DNA of 31,736 bases, from the NCBI GenBank assembly GCA_002499705.1, contig DAMU01000071.1, positions 1-31,736 on the forward strand. Reading direction: 5' to 3'. Under the pieces are notes generated by a model. That model saw nothing but the letters and a program-made list of their open reading frames with translations, searched no databases and had not been told where the DNA came from. The position numbers and the translations under genes were made by a program. Origin of the DNA: Euryarchaeota archaeon UBA91. GTDB taxonomy: Archaea > Thermoplasmatota > Poseidoniia > Poseidoniales > Poseidoniaceae. Each line of letters begins with the position of its first letter. Positions within the stretch are counted from its first letter, which is position 1. Shown here in pieces: positions 1 through 7,877 of this stretch.

Positions 1-15
1 GCTCGTCGGAGGTCG

Positions 16-690
16 TCATACAGTAGCCTCCAATCGGTCCTTCCCTTCAAACTTGACGACAGCCATATTCACTAAGAGGTCACCTAAGCAGTAAAAGGAA
101 CCAACAAGCAGAGGTGGATTCCATGCTGTCAAACCTGTCCATGGGACCTCATTTGCCCAGGTCCAATTGGCAAGGTATGTCCCCCACAATTCCATGGCCA
201 GTGCAGCCCATGCCATCGCAGAATACAAGCGCGGCTGTGGACCCCACTTGGTAAAAGCTAGAACCAGTATCAAAAGGAATACTGCCGAAGTATCCCCTCC
301 CGTCCAAGCACCGTATACAACCAGTGGTACAAAGGGCATCAACAAAGGCATGGCCCAAGATTGCTTCATTTTTTCAGCAGCCATTCGACCCAAGTCAAAA
401 AGGAAATAATGACCTGCTGGCACAAACAGTGGCATCAGGTCACGTTGATATTCATAAATCAGCCAAACTTCACTGAAAAACAGTTCCATCGGTGTCGCTA
501 TAGCAACGACTGTTAACATCTCAATGCGTTGCTTTTTCGATCCGTTTCGATAAAGCCAAGCAAAAAGCCCCCAACACCAAAGGTTGACGGGAAGTTCGGC
601 ATACTGGTCAGGAATTATTCCGTTACATGCAGTTGCAGAAAACCACAGTCCAAGAGCGATGGTCAAAATGTAGACCCACGCTCGGTTCAT
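16..690 (-). CDS. Polytopic membrane protein of unknown function
   Basis: The reading frame gives 224 residues from ATG at 690. It is rich in Trp, Leu and Ala and has about six hydrophobic segments, so it is an integral membrane protein. Conserved-looking elements near the C-terminus are an E-x-x-G-T motif followed by W-x-W and then an N-P-P motif before the last membrane segment, with Glu and Trp close to membrane boundaries. I do not recognise the family. A TTG at 720 could extend it by ten residues, but a TATA-like box at about 711-719 would lie inside that extension and sits about 24 bases before the ATG, so I prefer ATG 690. It follows the glutamate-cysteine ligase gene by 39 bases on the same strand. 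It may belong to the same functional cluster, but that is inferred only from position. Confidence 0.7.
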   Translation of the reverse strand: MNRAWVYILTIALGLWFSATACNGIIPDQYAELPVNLWCWGLFAWLYRNGSKKQRIEMLTVVAIATPMELFFSEVWLIYEYQRDLMPLFVPAGHYFLFDLGRMAAEKMKQSWAMPLLMPFVPLVVYGAWTGGDTSAVFLLILVLAFTKWGPQPRLYSAMAWAALAMELWGTYLANWTWANEVPWTGLTAWNPPLLVGSFYCLGDLLVNMAVVKFEGKDRLEATV

Positions 691-710
691 GTTATCACGA
701 GGAGGTCCAG

Positions 711-719
711 TTTTTAGCA
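711..719 (-). promoter_or_regulatory. Possible TATA box for the membrane protein at 16-690
   Basis: Read on the minus strand this is TGCTAAAAA, centred about 24 bases before the ATG at 690. That spacing would produce a leaderless mRNA. No Shine-Dalgarno sequence is visible before the ATG. This is a weak match and could be chance. Confidence 0.3.
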
Positions 720-729
720 AGAACGGGTC

Positions 730-1947
730 TCACCCATTGCCATAAGAGAGTAATTCCTTGCCCATGGCAAGCATGGAGAGTTCGGCAACCAAGGCATGCC
801 AACTGTGAGCGTGTTCTCCGTATTGCCCACCCGATTGTGAAAATGATTCGAATTGAGCGCTGGGTGAATTGAGATTTTCAATATCTGATTTCTTCGCATT
901 GATTCTATAGAACCATGAACTAGCCTGGCCATCGACCAAGTATACAACCGGTTCCACTGGAGCATCTTGTTCATTTTTCAAAACGGTAGGTATTCCTTCT
1001 TGAATGAGGAAATTTTCTACATCAACGCCTCCTTTGGAATACATCAGTCGCTTCATCTTGCGATTTGATAGTTGAAGCAGTTGTTCACCGTCGGTCACGG
1101 TCATGATTCCAAGTCCGTAGGTTCCTCTGTCATTTTTGATGAAAGCCACTGGCTCCCGATGAATTCCAAGATTCTGATATTTCGTACGAAGGCCATCAAG
1201 GAACTGGTTCACTTCAGCAGCCAGTTCAATTCGGCATGCCTCTTTGTCAAGGCATTTATCTTTGGAAACAAACCATTCTGTCATCAAATGCCAAGAATCG
1301 ATGCCTAGCATCTCGGCCATTTCATCTACATATTCTTGCAGTGCTTCATAATGCTGAGATTTCCTTCGCCTATGCCACCCCATGGATGGAGGAGGGGAAA
1401 CGATTTGGCTACCGAGACCTTTAACGATTCCATCTGTCAAGTCATTGTTCAAAAGAATCAAATCCGGGGTCTTACCATCAATTTGCATAACCTCTTTTCC
1501 ATCAACCTCCATATTTGCAACAGAGTCTAACTTTAATGGACCTGAAATGCCGTTTAAGTGGCCCAAATCTTCAAAATCAACTGAACCAACAGTGCAACGG
1601 AAACCTGCAATTTCTAACAGTTCTTTTAGCGCAATGAGATTTTCCACATAGCCCGTATTTCTCGTATGAGATTCAGGATAAAGATGGACCCAGCTGCAAT
1701 TCGGGAACTCACGTTGAATATGGGTCTTGAGCAAATCAGCAGTGCTTGGTTTCTCTTCATCACCGATGTTATTGAAACCGGCGGGAAAGTGATTAGCGTC
1801 AACGACACTCACTTTCCAGCCCGCATCACGAATGTCAACGCTGCCATAAATTGGAATCGGAACTTCACTTCTTTTTTGTGACATCCAAGCCATGATATCA
1901 GAGCGTTTGCTCTCAAGTAATTCGGCGTATTCGTCCACGAATGTCAT
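730..1947 (-). CDS. gshA: Glutamate-cysteine ligase, Thiobacillus ferrooxidans type (GshA family)
   Basis: This 405-residue protein matches from memory the T. ferrooxidans-type glutamate-cysteine ligase family (TIGR02049/PF08886), which joins glutamate and cysteine with ATP to give gamma-glutamylcysteine. Family-like blocks visible are YGSVDIRDAGWK, the adjoining FPAGFNNI (about residues 34-63), LLNNDL near 165, GWHRRRKSQHY near 190, and FIKNDRGTYGLGIMTV near 270, the last resembling a nucleotide-binding glycine loop. Length is near the family norm of a little over 400. The ATG at 1947 is preceded by GAGGTGAT four bases away, and ATGA overlaps the stop of the upstream amidotransferase gene, which implies translational coupling. 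A glutathione synthetase is not visible here, so the product could be gamma-glutamylcysteine itself, used as a thiol in haloarchaea. Exact substrate is inferred from family. Confidence 0.82.
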   Translation of the reverse strand: MTFVDEYAELLESKRSDIMAWMSQKRSEVPIPIYGSVDIRDAGWKVSVVDANHFPAGFNNIGDEEKPSTADLLKTHIQREFPNCSWVHLYPESHTRNTGYVENLIALKELLEIAGFRCTVGSVDFEDLGHLNGISGPLKLDSVANMEVDGKEVMQIDGKTPDLILLNNDLTDGIVKGLGSQIVSPPPSMGWHRRRKSQHYEALQEYVDEMAEMLGIDSWHLMTEWFVSKDKCLDKEACRIELAAEVNQFLDGLRTKYQNLGIHREPVAFIKNDRGTYGLGIMTVTDGEQLLQLSNRKMKRLMYSKGGVDVENFLIQEGIPTVLKNEQDAPVEPVVYLVDGQASSWFYRINAKKSDIENLNSPSAQFESFSQSGGQYGEHAHSWHALVAELSMLAMGKELLSYGNG

Positions 1948-3728
1948 CCAATCACCTCACTGAGCAAATCAAATGCTGAGCCTGTAGGTTTTTTACAACC
2001 TCGGTCCAAAATGTGAACTGCTTCAAATAAACCCAGTCCCAAGGCTATTTCAGGCTGTGTTTGCAAAGCACCAGAAAACTGGGGATATCGCGCCACTAAT
2101 TCATCGGTTTGCGGTTTTAATTCTGCCAAGAGATTATCGATGAGTCGAGGTGATGTGGCACGCCCTGCCGGTAATTTTGGCCGGCGTACGATGTGCTTGG
2201 GTAGAGAAGTCAGTGAAGCAGCAGCTCGTAGTGCTACTTTTTCCTCTCCGTGTGAAGGAAGTCGCCATTCCATCGGCAACCGATGGCTTGCATGGCGATG
2301 AGAGGAAGAGAGAAACGGAACTCGAACTTCAAGTGAGTGAGCCATTGAGTGACGGTCAACGAGCCGCAATTGAAAATTGGAAAGTTGCCCATGGTCAAGT
2401 TCAAACTGAAGAAATTGTTCAAGTGAATGAGTGTGCGAGTCTCCTGCATGACCTTTAACATACCAAGAATCGTTCACGGGCAACATTTTGTTTTCGATCT
2501 GTCGAGCAAAAGGATGAGACATCGATGCAAGGCGAGAATTGATTGTTTTTCCATGCTGTGTTAGGTCACGATACCTCGGATATCCAGCGTGTAATTCATC
2601 AGCACCTTGCCCACACAATCCGACGGTCACATGCTGAGACATCTTTTGGAAAAGTGGTTGGAAAAATAATACAGTGACATCGAGATCTTCACCGTGCCAA
2701 CATAAATCTGGCAGTGATGTGTCAAAAGAATCTGACTCAAGGATATGTTGGTGGTGGACTAAATCAAAACTTGACGCGACCTCTTCTGCAGCCATCCAAT
2801 CTGGATTGTCTTCACTTTCCGCAACCGTCCAACACGCTGGAACGGGTTGTTGGGCTCGTTCTGCCGCTTCATGGGCAACTGCTGCGACCAAAGAAGAATC
2901 AAGCCCGCCTGAAAGTACAATACCTACAGGGACATCTGACATCAAGCGTTCTGATACACCTTCAACAAAGGTTTCGAGCAGATTGCCAGCATCACGTTCA
3001 GGATTCCAATCATTTGCAGGGTCAATCTTCTGCGATTCGATGGTTGCTCTGTCAGACAAGTATGCCCTACCTGTTGAATCGAGTTTCCAAACTTCAACAG
3101 TCCCTGGTCGAATTTGAACAACATCCTTCAAGAGGGTCGTTCCGTCAAGCGGATATTCCCAAGCAAGGCGTGCAACAAGTGCCTGTTCGTCAAGTCGGGG
3201 AATATGCCCTTCGTGAGCTCTCAGAGCCTTACTTTCACTGGCGAAGAGAAGTGAACCGTCCACCGATGTTCGAACAAGAGGTTTGATACCCATCGGGTCA
3301 CGAGCAAGAAGTAACTGTTGTGCATCTGCATCCCAAAGAGCAAATGCATACATGCCGTTGAGTTGAGAAATCCATTCTGCGTGTTGACGTGCTGTCAAAT
3401 GAGTATTTGAGCGGGATTGAGAAGAGTTGTGAAGCGCTAAAATAACCTCAGAATCACCTTGTGTATTCCACGAGTATGAAGGGTGTTGGGAACGTATTTC
3501 AGCGTAATTGTAAATCTCACCATTCGCAATGAGTACTTCTCCATGTAAGCCCTTTAGTGGCTGATTGCTGCCGATTAAATCAACGATAGCAAGCCGTGTA
3601 TGACCGAGCGAGATATGCTCATCCGACCACACTGCATTTCCATCAGGTCCTCGATGACGCAGAAGTGTGTTCATCCGTTGTACAACAGCAGGGTCGGGTT
3701 CTCCGAACATCCCACCAATGCCACACAT
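1944..3728 (-). CDS. asnB: Asparagine synthase (glutamine-hydrolysing) family amidotransferase
   Basis: The product is 594 residues and has the two AsnB domains. The N-terminal class II glutaminase starts MCGIGGMFG, with the nucleophile Cys2 exposed after Met removal, followed by RHRGPDG, LGHTRLAIVDL and NGEIYNY. The C-terminal synthase domain has the PP-loop LSGGLDSSLVAAVA near residue 275, then GQGADELHAGYPRYRDL and DRHSMAHSLEVRVPF. The start at 3728 was chosen because the catalytic Cys must follow Met; the frame remains open up to TTG 3812, but that would bury it. The canonical asparagine synthetase motif GEGADELFGGY is changed to GQGADELHAGY, so the acceptor may not be aspartate. It overlaps the glutamate-cysteine ligase gene by four bases, hinting at a joint peptide or thiol pathway. 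Asparagine synthesis remains the default assignment. Confidence 0.88.
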   Translation of the reverse strand: MCGIGGMFGEPDPAVVQRMNTLLRHRGPDGNAVWSDEHISLGHTRLAIVDLIGSNQPLKGLHGEVLIANGEIYNYAEIRSQHPSYSWNTQGDSEVILALHNSSQSRSNTHLTARQHAEWISQLNGMYAFALWDADAQQLLLARDPMGIKPLVRTSVDGSLLFASESKALRAHEGHIPRLDEQALVARLAWEYPLDGTTLLKDVVQIRPGTVEVWKLDSTGRAYLSDRATIESQKIDPANDWNPERDAGNLLETFVEGVSERLMSDVPVGIVLSGGLDSSLVAAVAHEAAERAQQPVPACWTVAESEDNPDWMAAEEVASSFDLVHHQHILESDSFDTSLPDLCWHGEDLDVTVLFFQPLFQKMSQHVTVGLCGQGADELHAGYPRYRDLTQHGKTINSRLASMSHPFARQIENKMLPVNDSWYVKGHAGDSHTHSLEQFLQFELDHGQLSNFQLRLVDRHSMAHSLEVRVPFLSSSHRHASHRLPMEWRLPSHGEEKVALRAAASLTSLPKHIVRRPKLPAGRATSPRLIDNLLAELKPQTDELVARYPQFSGALQTQPEIALGLGLFEAVHILDRGCKKPTGSAFDLLSEVIG

Positions 3729-3771
3729 GAACTGTCGAGGGGTGGAACCCTCTTCAAGCATCGCTTGAAAA

Positions 3772-3888
3772 TTAAAGGCCCCAAAGCGGGTATCGCACCA
3801 TAGAGATGGCAAGGAAAATTATTGCGATAGAAAACACAACGAAGTAAGCAATTTGAGGAGGTTCTGAACTCTCTGTCTCTTCACTCAT
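3772..3888 (-). CDS. 38-residue single-span membrane peptide
   Basis: A short frame runs from ATG 3888 to TAA 3772. The N-terminus is acidic and serine-rich (MSEETESSEPPQ), followed by one hydrophobic span of about 18 residues (IAYFVVFSIAIIFLAISM) and a short tail VRYPLWGL. This is a plausible single-span small membrane protein with its N-terminus outside or inside undetermined. It ends 43 bases before the amidotransferase gene on the same strand and overlaps only the non-functional 5' extension of that frame. A GGATGA-like sequence lies just before the ATG, a weak ribosome site. No family recognised. Support is the composition and position alone; it would need conservation in relatives to be sure. 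Confidence 0.5.
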   Translation of the reverse strand: MSEETESSEPPQIAYFVVFSIAIIFLAISMVRYPLWGL

Positions 3889-3943
3889 GGTCATCCCTTA
3901 ACCTTGCCAATGCAATCCATCATTTGAACATATGGATATGAAG

Positions 3944-3958
3944 GAGAGTTGCACTCTT
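3944..3958 (-). terminator. Weak hairpin downstream of the 3966-5949 operon
   Basis: AGAGT and ACTCT (3945-3949 and 3953-3957) form a five-base-pair stem with a three-base loop, eight bases after the stop of the lipid kinase-like gene. Only a modest T-rich stretch follows on the minus strand. The neighbouring CATAT-GG-ATATG inverted repeat at 3929-3940 could instead be a regulatory site for the 38-residue peptide gene. Confidence 0.25.
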
Positions 3959-3965
3959 TATGTGC

Positions 3966-4589
3966 TCACATAAGTTGCAAGAACGGTTCAAGCAACAAAA
4001 TCATTCCAAGTGGGATGAGAACCATCGTCGCATTATCATCAATGTACCGAAGGCGGGGCCATTCTGATGCTACACACAATGGGGCAAAGAAAAACGCGAG
4101 CCACCAAGGTGTGCCAAAGAGATGCCAACAGGCAAGCCAAACTAAGATCAGTAAGGCGGTTGAGGAGAGCACTACATCACGAGTGCTCATACCTCGGCGC
4201 CGCATCTCTCCAAGGAATGGGTCACCTAAGGACAAGGAAAGAATAATTGGCCACGCATATGCTTCAACTGGTGCCATAACAAAAACGATTCCAATACCAA
4301 ATGCACCCCATCCAAGGGCTGATATCTGATTGGCCTCGTATTCTCTTTGACCAAAAATGGTAATACCAAACTGAAGACGTAAGGCTTCAAGAATAAACAG
4401 AATGAAAACCATGGTTGAAACAAACTGTGGCAGGGTAAGGCCAAGTTTGTCTGAAATCATTTCACCATGTTCAAAATAAATCCAGGGAAGTAGAATCATT
4501 CCAACGTGGATACTTCTACGGAAAATGTGTCCGCTCATGCCCCCAACGGAAAGTTCGACAGGGTTGGTCAGTTCGACTTGTTCACTCAT
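3966..4589 (-). CDS. CTP-dependent lipid kinase-like membrane protein (dolichol/diacylglycerol/phytol kinase family)
   Basis: The 207-residue product has about six membrane segments. The pattern resembles the SEC59/DGK1/VTE5 group of CTP-dependent lipid kinases related to CdsA: an RRSIH motif at the start of the first span (family R/K-x-x-H), LSLGDPFLGE in the middle (family D-P-x-A/G), and a terminal D-D-N-x-T-x-x-L-I-P block (IDDNATMVLIPLG). Such enzymes phosphorylate dolichol, diacylglycerol or isoprenoid alcohols at the membrane. ATG 4589 is preceded by GGAGG eight bases away, which fixes the start, and ATGAGTGA overlaps the meaB stop. A much longer open frame upstream to 4916 runs antiparallel to meaB codons and is rejected. 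The substrate cannot be told; in an archaeon an isoprenoid alcohol is the likeliest choice. Confidence 0.68.
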   Translation of the reverse strand: MSEQVELTNPVELSVGGMSGHIFRRSIHVGMILLPWIYFEHGEMISDKLGLTLPQFVSTMVFILFILEALRLQFGITIFGQREYEANQISALGWGAFGIGIVFVMAPVEAYAWPIILSLSLGDPFLGEMRRRGMSTRDVVLSSTALLILVWLACWHLFGTPWWLAFFFAPLCVASEWPRLRYIDDNATMVLIPLGMILLLEPFLQLM

Positions 4590-5493
4590 CTTGGTATCCT
4601 CCAATACTTTGTAACGCTTCATCCAAGAGAATTGAACCCTTCGCCAGTTTTTCGAGTATTTCGTCGAGTTTTGGAGATTCGAGAATCTTTCGCTCATGGT
4701 GAGCGAGCAATCGTTCTCGCCAGCGTGCACGTTTTGAGCGACCAGAGGAAGAGAGCGTGAGGAGCATCGCTGCCGCCTCTTGAACACCAGTCGATTGCAA
4801 TGCTGAGGTGAGATGAACTGGAGGTGTAGAGCCAATTCCCAATTCAAAGGATTCTCGAATTTCATCGGCGTGCAATTCAGCACCAGGCAAATCAGACTTG
4901 TTGACCAAAACAGCATCGGCTAACTCCAGCAAACCAGCTTTTTCAGCTTGTATTCCATCTCCTCTCGCTGGCCCTTCTACGACAACAATTCGGTCAGCAA
5001 GCGCAGCACATCTTACTTCCGATTGACCAGCACCCACCGTCTCGATGATGACTTTCTGCCACCCGAGAGCCAACAGCACTTTGGTCATGTCTTCAACGAT
5101 GACTGGAACACTACCGGACGCTTTTCGTGTTGCAACAGATCGTAAATAAATCAGGCCATTGAGGTTGACATCGTCAACAACTGTCATTCGTACACGATCG
5201 CCAAGCAAAGCCCCGCCTGTTCGTGGAGATGAGGGGTCGACTGCCAGCACAGCAACTCGAATATTTTCTTGAGCCCATGAACGAAGTAAGCCATCAAGAA
5301 GACAGGACTTGCCTACCCCCGGAGCACCTGTGATGGCTAGAGTTTGCCAATCCTCCTGTGAAGAAGGAGGAACTGGACCAAGAACACTGAGCGCATGTTG
5401 AATGTCCAAATTTCCATTCTCAAGAGCACTCAGCGTTCGAGCGAGCGAACGGCGGTCGCCCGATTTGGCTTGTGCGAGAAAATCACCCGTCAT
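4582..5493 (-). CDS. meaB: Methylmalonyl-CoA mutase-associated GTPase MeaB (ArgK family)
   Basis: The 303-residue protein carries the MeaB G-domain motifs: Walker A GAPGVGKS at residues 56-63, VDPSSPRTGGALLGDR at about 85-100, ETVGAGQSE near 150-158 and NKSD at 197-200. MeaB proteins bind methylmalonyl-CoA mutase, gate delivery of adenosylcobalamin and eject damaged cofactor, using GTP. ATG 5493 has GAGGTG five bases upstream and lies nine bases after the stop of the mutase B12-binding subunit, so the two are co-translated, as expected for this partnership. Length is slightly below the usual 310-330. Acid at the C-terminus (SIGGYQDE) overlaps the next gene by eight bases. Older annotations call such genes argK or LAO/AO transport ATPase; that role is not supported by the context. 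Confidence 0.93.
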   Translation of the reverse strand: MTGDFLAQAKSGDRRSLARTLSALENGNLDIQHALSVLGPVPPSSQEDWQTLAITGAPGVGKSCLLDGLLRSWAQENIRVAVLAVDPSSPRTGGALLGDRVRMTVVDDVNLNGLIYLRSVATRKASGSVPVIVEDMTKVLLALGWQKVIIETVGAGQSEVRCAALADRIVVVEGPARGDGIQAEKAGLLELADAVLVNKSDLPGAELHADEIRESFELGIGSTPPVHLTSALQSTGVQEAAAMLLTLSSSGRSKRARWRERLLAHHERKILESPKLDEILEKLAKGSILLDEALQSIGGYQDE

Positions 5494-5502
5494 TCAAACA
5501 CC

Positions 5503-5949
5503 TCATGCCGATGAGGTCCAATACCAATCGCTGTCTTGGCCAACACCAGTATTCTCATGTTGAGTGGCTTGGTCGATGAATTCTAAAATTTCGGAAGTTG
5601 GAGTTCCGGGTCCGAAAATTGCTCGAATTCCGCAAGCATACAATGGCTCTCTGTCATCAACAGGAATGATTCCTCCGCCAAAGACGATTACATCATTCAA
5701 TCCTTGTTGTTTGAGAAGTTCGCAGACTTTTGGGAAAAGATGTTGGTGAGCACCTGAAAGTGAAGAAAGTCCGAGGAAACGAGCGTCTTCATCACGAACT
5801 GTATCAACGATTTGTTGGGCACTGCGCCTCAAACCTGTGTATATCACTTCATTGCCTGCATCACGTAATGCTCGTGCTACAACTTTGGCGCCACGGTCGT
5901 GACCATCAAGACCGGGCTTTGCTACAACAATGCGCCACGGTTCGCTCAT
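5503..5949 (-). CDS. mcmA2: Methylmalonyl-CoA mutase small (B12-binding) subunit
   Basis: This 148-residue protein is a free-standing cobalamin-binding domain equal to the C-terminal part of methylmalonyl-CoA mutase. The signature is KPGLDGHDRGAKVVARALRDAG, split here as KPGLDGHDRG with cobalt ligand His17, then LSSLSGAH and FGGGIIP, then IFGPGTPTSEI. In many archaea the mutase is split into a large catalytic and a small B12-binding polypeptide; together they convert (R)-methylmalonyl-CoA to succinyl-CoA. ATG 5949 matches the usual start just before the first beta strand; an upstream TTG at 6015 would add 22 unrelated residues. No strong Shine-Dalgarno is seen within ten bases. It is the first gene of the meaB operon, and the large subunit is not in the window. 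Confidence 0.92.
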   Translation of the reverse strand: MSEPWRIVVAKPGLDGHDRGAKVVARALRDAGNEVIYTGLRRSAQQIVDTVRDEDARFLGLSSLSGAHQHLFPKVCELLKQQGLNDVIVFGGGIIPVDDREPLYACGIRAIFGPGTPTSEILEFIDQATQHENTGVGQDSDWYWTSSA

Positions 5950-6118
5950 GGTTGTTGCAGGTACTGCCTCCCTATCAACGCACCCCCTCAAAGAGTACCA
6001 CAGGCCCGTAATCAAGCCTAATAACGGAAAAATTGAAGGCTTTTGAGAACTTCAATACTGACCGTTTTGAAAGGCAACGCATAAGGGCGGGTTTTTCGTA
6101 GACCCTCATGGGAAGCCT
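5950..6118. promoter_or_regulatory. Divergent promoter region with a 7-bp inverted repeat
   Basis: These 169 bases separate the mutase operon (minus) from the carboxylase operon (plus). ATTGAAG at 6032-6038 and CTTCAAT at 6050-6056 form a perfect inverted repeat with an 11-base spacer, a candidate operator placed where it could control both directions. A/T-rich tracts that could be TATA boxes are GCATAAGG around 6078-6085 for the plus strand and GTTATTAGG around 6017-6025 for the minus strand. Neither matches leaderless spacing, so the boxes are uncertain. Confidence 0.4.
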
Positions 6119-7672
6119 ATGGCATCAACAGAAGAACGACTCCAAGATTTACGAAATCGTAAATCTCGCAGTGAAATGGGCGGAGGCCAAGACCGAATCG
6201 ATAGGCAACACAGCAAGGGCAAAATGACGGCTCGTGAACGCATTGAAGTTTTGCTTGATGAAGGTACATTCCAAGAGATTGATGCATTGGTTGAGCACCG
6301 TTGCCGTGATTTTGGAATGGACAAGGACATTATTCCGGGGGATGGTGTTGTTACCGGTCACGGTTCTATTAACGGTAGACAAGTGTTCACATTTGCTCAA
6401 GATTTCACTTCATACGGAGGCTCACTTGGCGAAATGCACGGACTCAAGATATGCAAGGTGTTGGATATGGCCCTCAAAACAGGCCGCCCTGTTATCGGAC
6501 TCAACGACTCTGGTGGAGCACGAATCCAAGAAGGAGTAGCATCTTTGGGTAGTTATGCAGAAATTTTCTTCCGAAATGTTCGCGCATCGGGAGTCGTCCC
6601 CCAGATTTCAGTCATCATGGGGCCGTGTGCCGGAGGCGCAGTATATTCTCCAGCAATAACCGACTTTGTCATTATGGTTGAAGAATCATCCTACATGTTC
6701 ATTACCGGACCAGAAGTTATCAAAACGGTAACCAATGAAGAAGTCAACTTCGAAGATTTAGGTGGCGCTTCAACCCATGGTGCCAAATCCGGTGTATCTC
6801 ACTTCTCGGCACCTGATGATGAGGCAGCGATTCAATTGGCACGAGATTTATGCGATATGCTTCCTCAAAACAACCTTGAACGGCCTCCTGATAAGAAAAC
6901 CAGTGACCCAATAGACCGGTCGTGTGATGCTCTTGATACGATTATGCCGGATCAAGCGACAAAGGCATACGATGTGGTCGACGTGATTTCTGAAATTCTC
7001 GATGATGGTGCTTTCCTTGAAGTTCAAGCGGACTGGGCTCAAAACATCGTGATTGGATTCGGACATCTTGGCAGTCATACCGTTGGTGTCGTTGCAAATC
7101 AGCCGAAAGTGTTGGCAGGATGTCTCGATATCGATGCGAGCGATAAAGCAGCTCGATTCGTTCGTTTCTGTGATGCGTTCAATATTCCAATCATCACACT
7201 TGAAGACGTCCCAGGATTCTTGCCTGGCACCAGCCAAGAATGGGGTGGCATTATTCGACATGGCGCTAAACTCCTCTACGCCTATGCTGAGGCGACCGTC
7301 CCCAAACTTACCGTAATTCTCCGCAAAGCATACGGTGGCGCATATGACGTCATGTCATCGAAACATATTCGCGGTGATTACAACGTAGCTTGGCCAACAG
7401 GCGAACTGGCAGTGATGGGTGCTGATGGAGCGGTTGAAATTATTCACCGCAAGCGCATATCTTCTTCTCGAAATGCGGAACAGGAACGGCAAAGACTCAC
7501 AGATGACTTCAATGAGAAGTTTGCAAACCCCTACACTGCAGCAGCGCTCGGGTATTTGGATGACGTAATCGAACCAAACCAGACTCGAAGCAAACTCTGC
7601 CGAGCACTCGAAATGTTGCTCGACAAGGAAGAATTGCGCCCAGCACGTAAGCACGGTAATATTCCACTTTGA
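6119..7672 (+). CDS. pccB: Acyl-CoA (propionyl-CoA) carboxylase carboxyltransferase subunit
   Basis: The 517-residue protein is a full-length carboxyltransferase of the biotin-dependent acyl-CoA carboxylase family; it moves CO2 from carboxybiotin to propionyl-CoA or acetyl-CoA. Visible motifs include KGKMTARERIEVLLDEGTF near residue 33, NDSGGARIQEGVASLGSY near 128, GPCAGGAVYSPAITDF near 165 (oxyanion loop), EVNFEDLGGASTH near 208, the second half DVPGFLPGTSQEWGGIIRHG near 362, and the C-terminal KHGNIPL typical of the family. ATG 6119 has GGGAAG a few bases upstream. It stands at the head of an operon with a small subunit and the biotin carrier, divergent from methylmalonyl-CoA mutase genes, which favours propionyl-CoA as substrate. 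The biotin carboxylase subunit is not in this window. Confidence 0.93.
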   Translation: MASTEERLQDLRNRKSRSEMGGGQDRIDRQHSKGKMTARERIEVLLDEGTFQEIDALVEHRCRDFGMDKDIIPGDGVVTGHGSINGRQVFTFAQDFTSYGGSLGEMHGLKICKVLDMALKTGRPVIGLNDSGGARIQEGVASLGSYAEIFFRNVRASGVVPQISVIMGPCAGGAVYSPAITDFVIMVEESSYMFITGPEVIKTVTNEEVNFEDLGGASTHGAKSGVSHFSAPDDEAAIQLARDLCDMLPQNNLERPPDKKTSDPIDRSCDALDTIMPDQATKAYDVVDVISEILDDGAFLEVQADWAQNIVIGFGHLGSHTVGVVANQPKVLAGCLDIDASDKAARFVRFCDAFNIPIITLEDVPGFLPGTSQEWGGIIRHGAKLLYAYAEATVPKLTVILRKAYGGAYDVMSSKHIRGDYNVAWPTGELAVMGADGAVEIIHRKRISSSRNAEQERQRLTDDFNEKFANPYTAAALGYLDDVIEPNQTRSKLCRALEMLLDKEELRPARKHGNIPL

Positions 7673-7681
7673 GGCGATCAC

Positions 7682-7873
7682 ATGGCAACTGACGATGACA
7701 CTCTGCGAATGGCAGCCATTGCTGCGGTCATCTCGATGCTATCGCAAGAAGGTGAAGACCCAGGGCAAATTGCACGAAAGCCAGGTCTTGCCTGGTCTCA
7801 AGACCATCGAAGAATGAATATGGGTCAAGCATCCTTGATGCAAAAACGAGCTGGCCGCTCGCCATGGAAGTGA
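7682..7873 (+). CDS. Small carboxylase-associated subunit (epsilon/OadG-like role suspected)
   Basis: A 63-residue protein starts at ATG 7682, with GAGG seven bases upstream, nine bases after pccB and four bases before the biotin carrier gene. It has an N-terminal helix (LRMAAIAAVISMLSQEG), a linker, and a C-terminal WSQDHRRM...GRSPWK segment with two Trp. That layout, a short helix plus a Trp- and Arg-rich tail, recalls small epsilon subunits of actinobacterial acyl-CoA carboxylases and short OadG/AccE-like polypeptides that stabilise carboxyltransferase-biotin protein contacts. I cannot assign it to a family with confidence; the function is inferred from position between two carboxylase subunits. 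Codon use and the ribosome site show that it is a true gene. Confidence 0.7.
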   Translation: MATDDDTLRMAAIAAVISMLSQEGEDPGQIARKPGLAWSQDHRRMNMGQASLMQKRAGRSPWK

Positions 7874-7877
7874 AGAA

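Noticed and set aside
3729..3812. 28-residue N-terminal extension of the AsnB-like protein
   Set aside because: Class II glutaminases need Cys directly after the initiator Met, which occurs only with ATG 3728; the extension also overlaps a small membrane peptide gene.
4590..4916. N-terminal extension of the CTP-dependent kinase-like protein into meaB
   Set aside because: The region codes for MeaB in another frame, and GGAGG before ATG 4589 sets the start.
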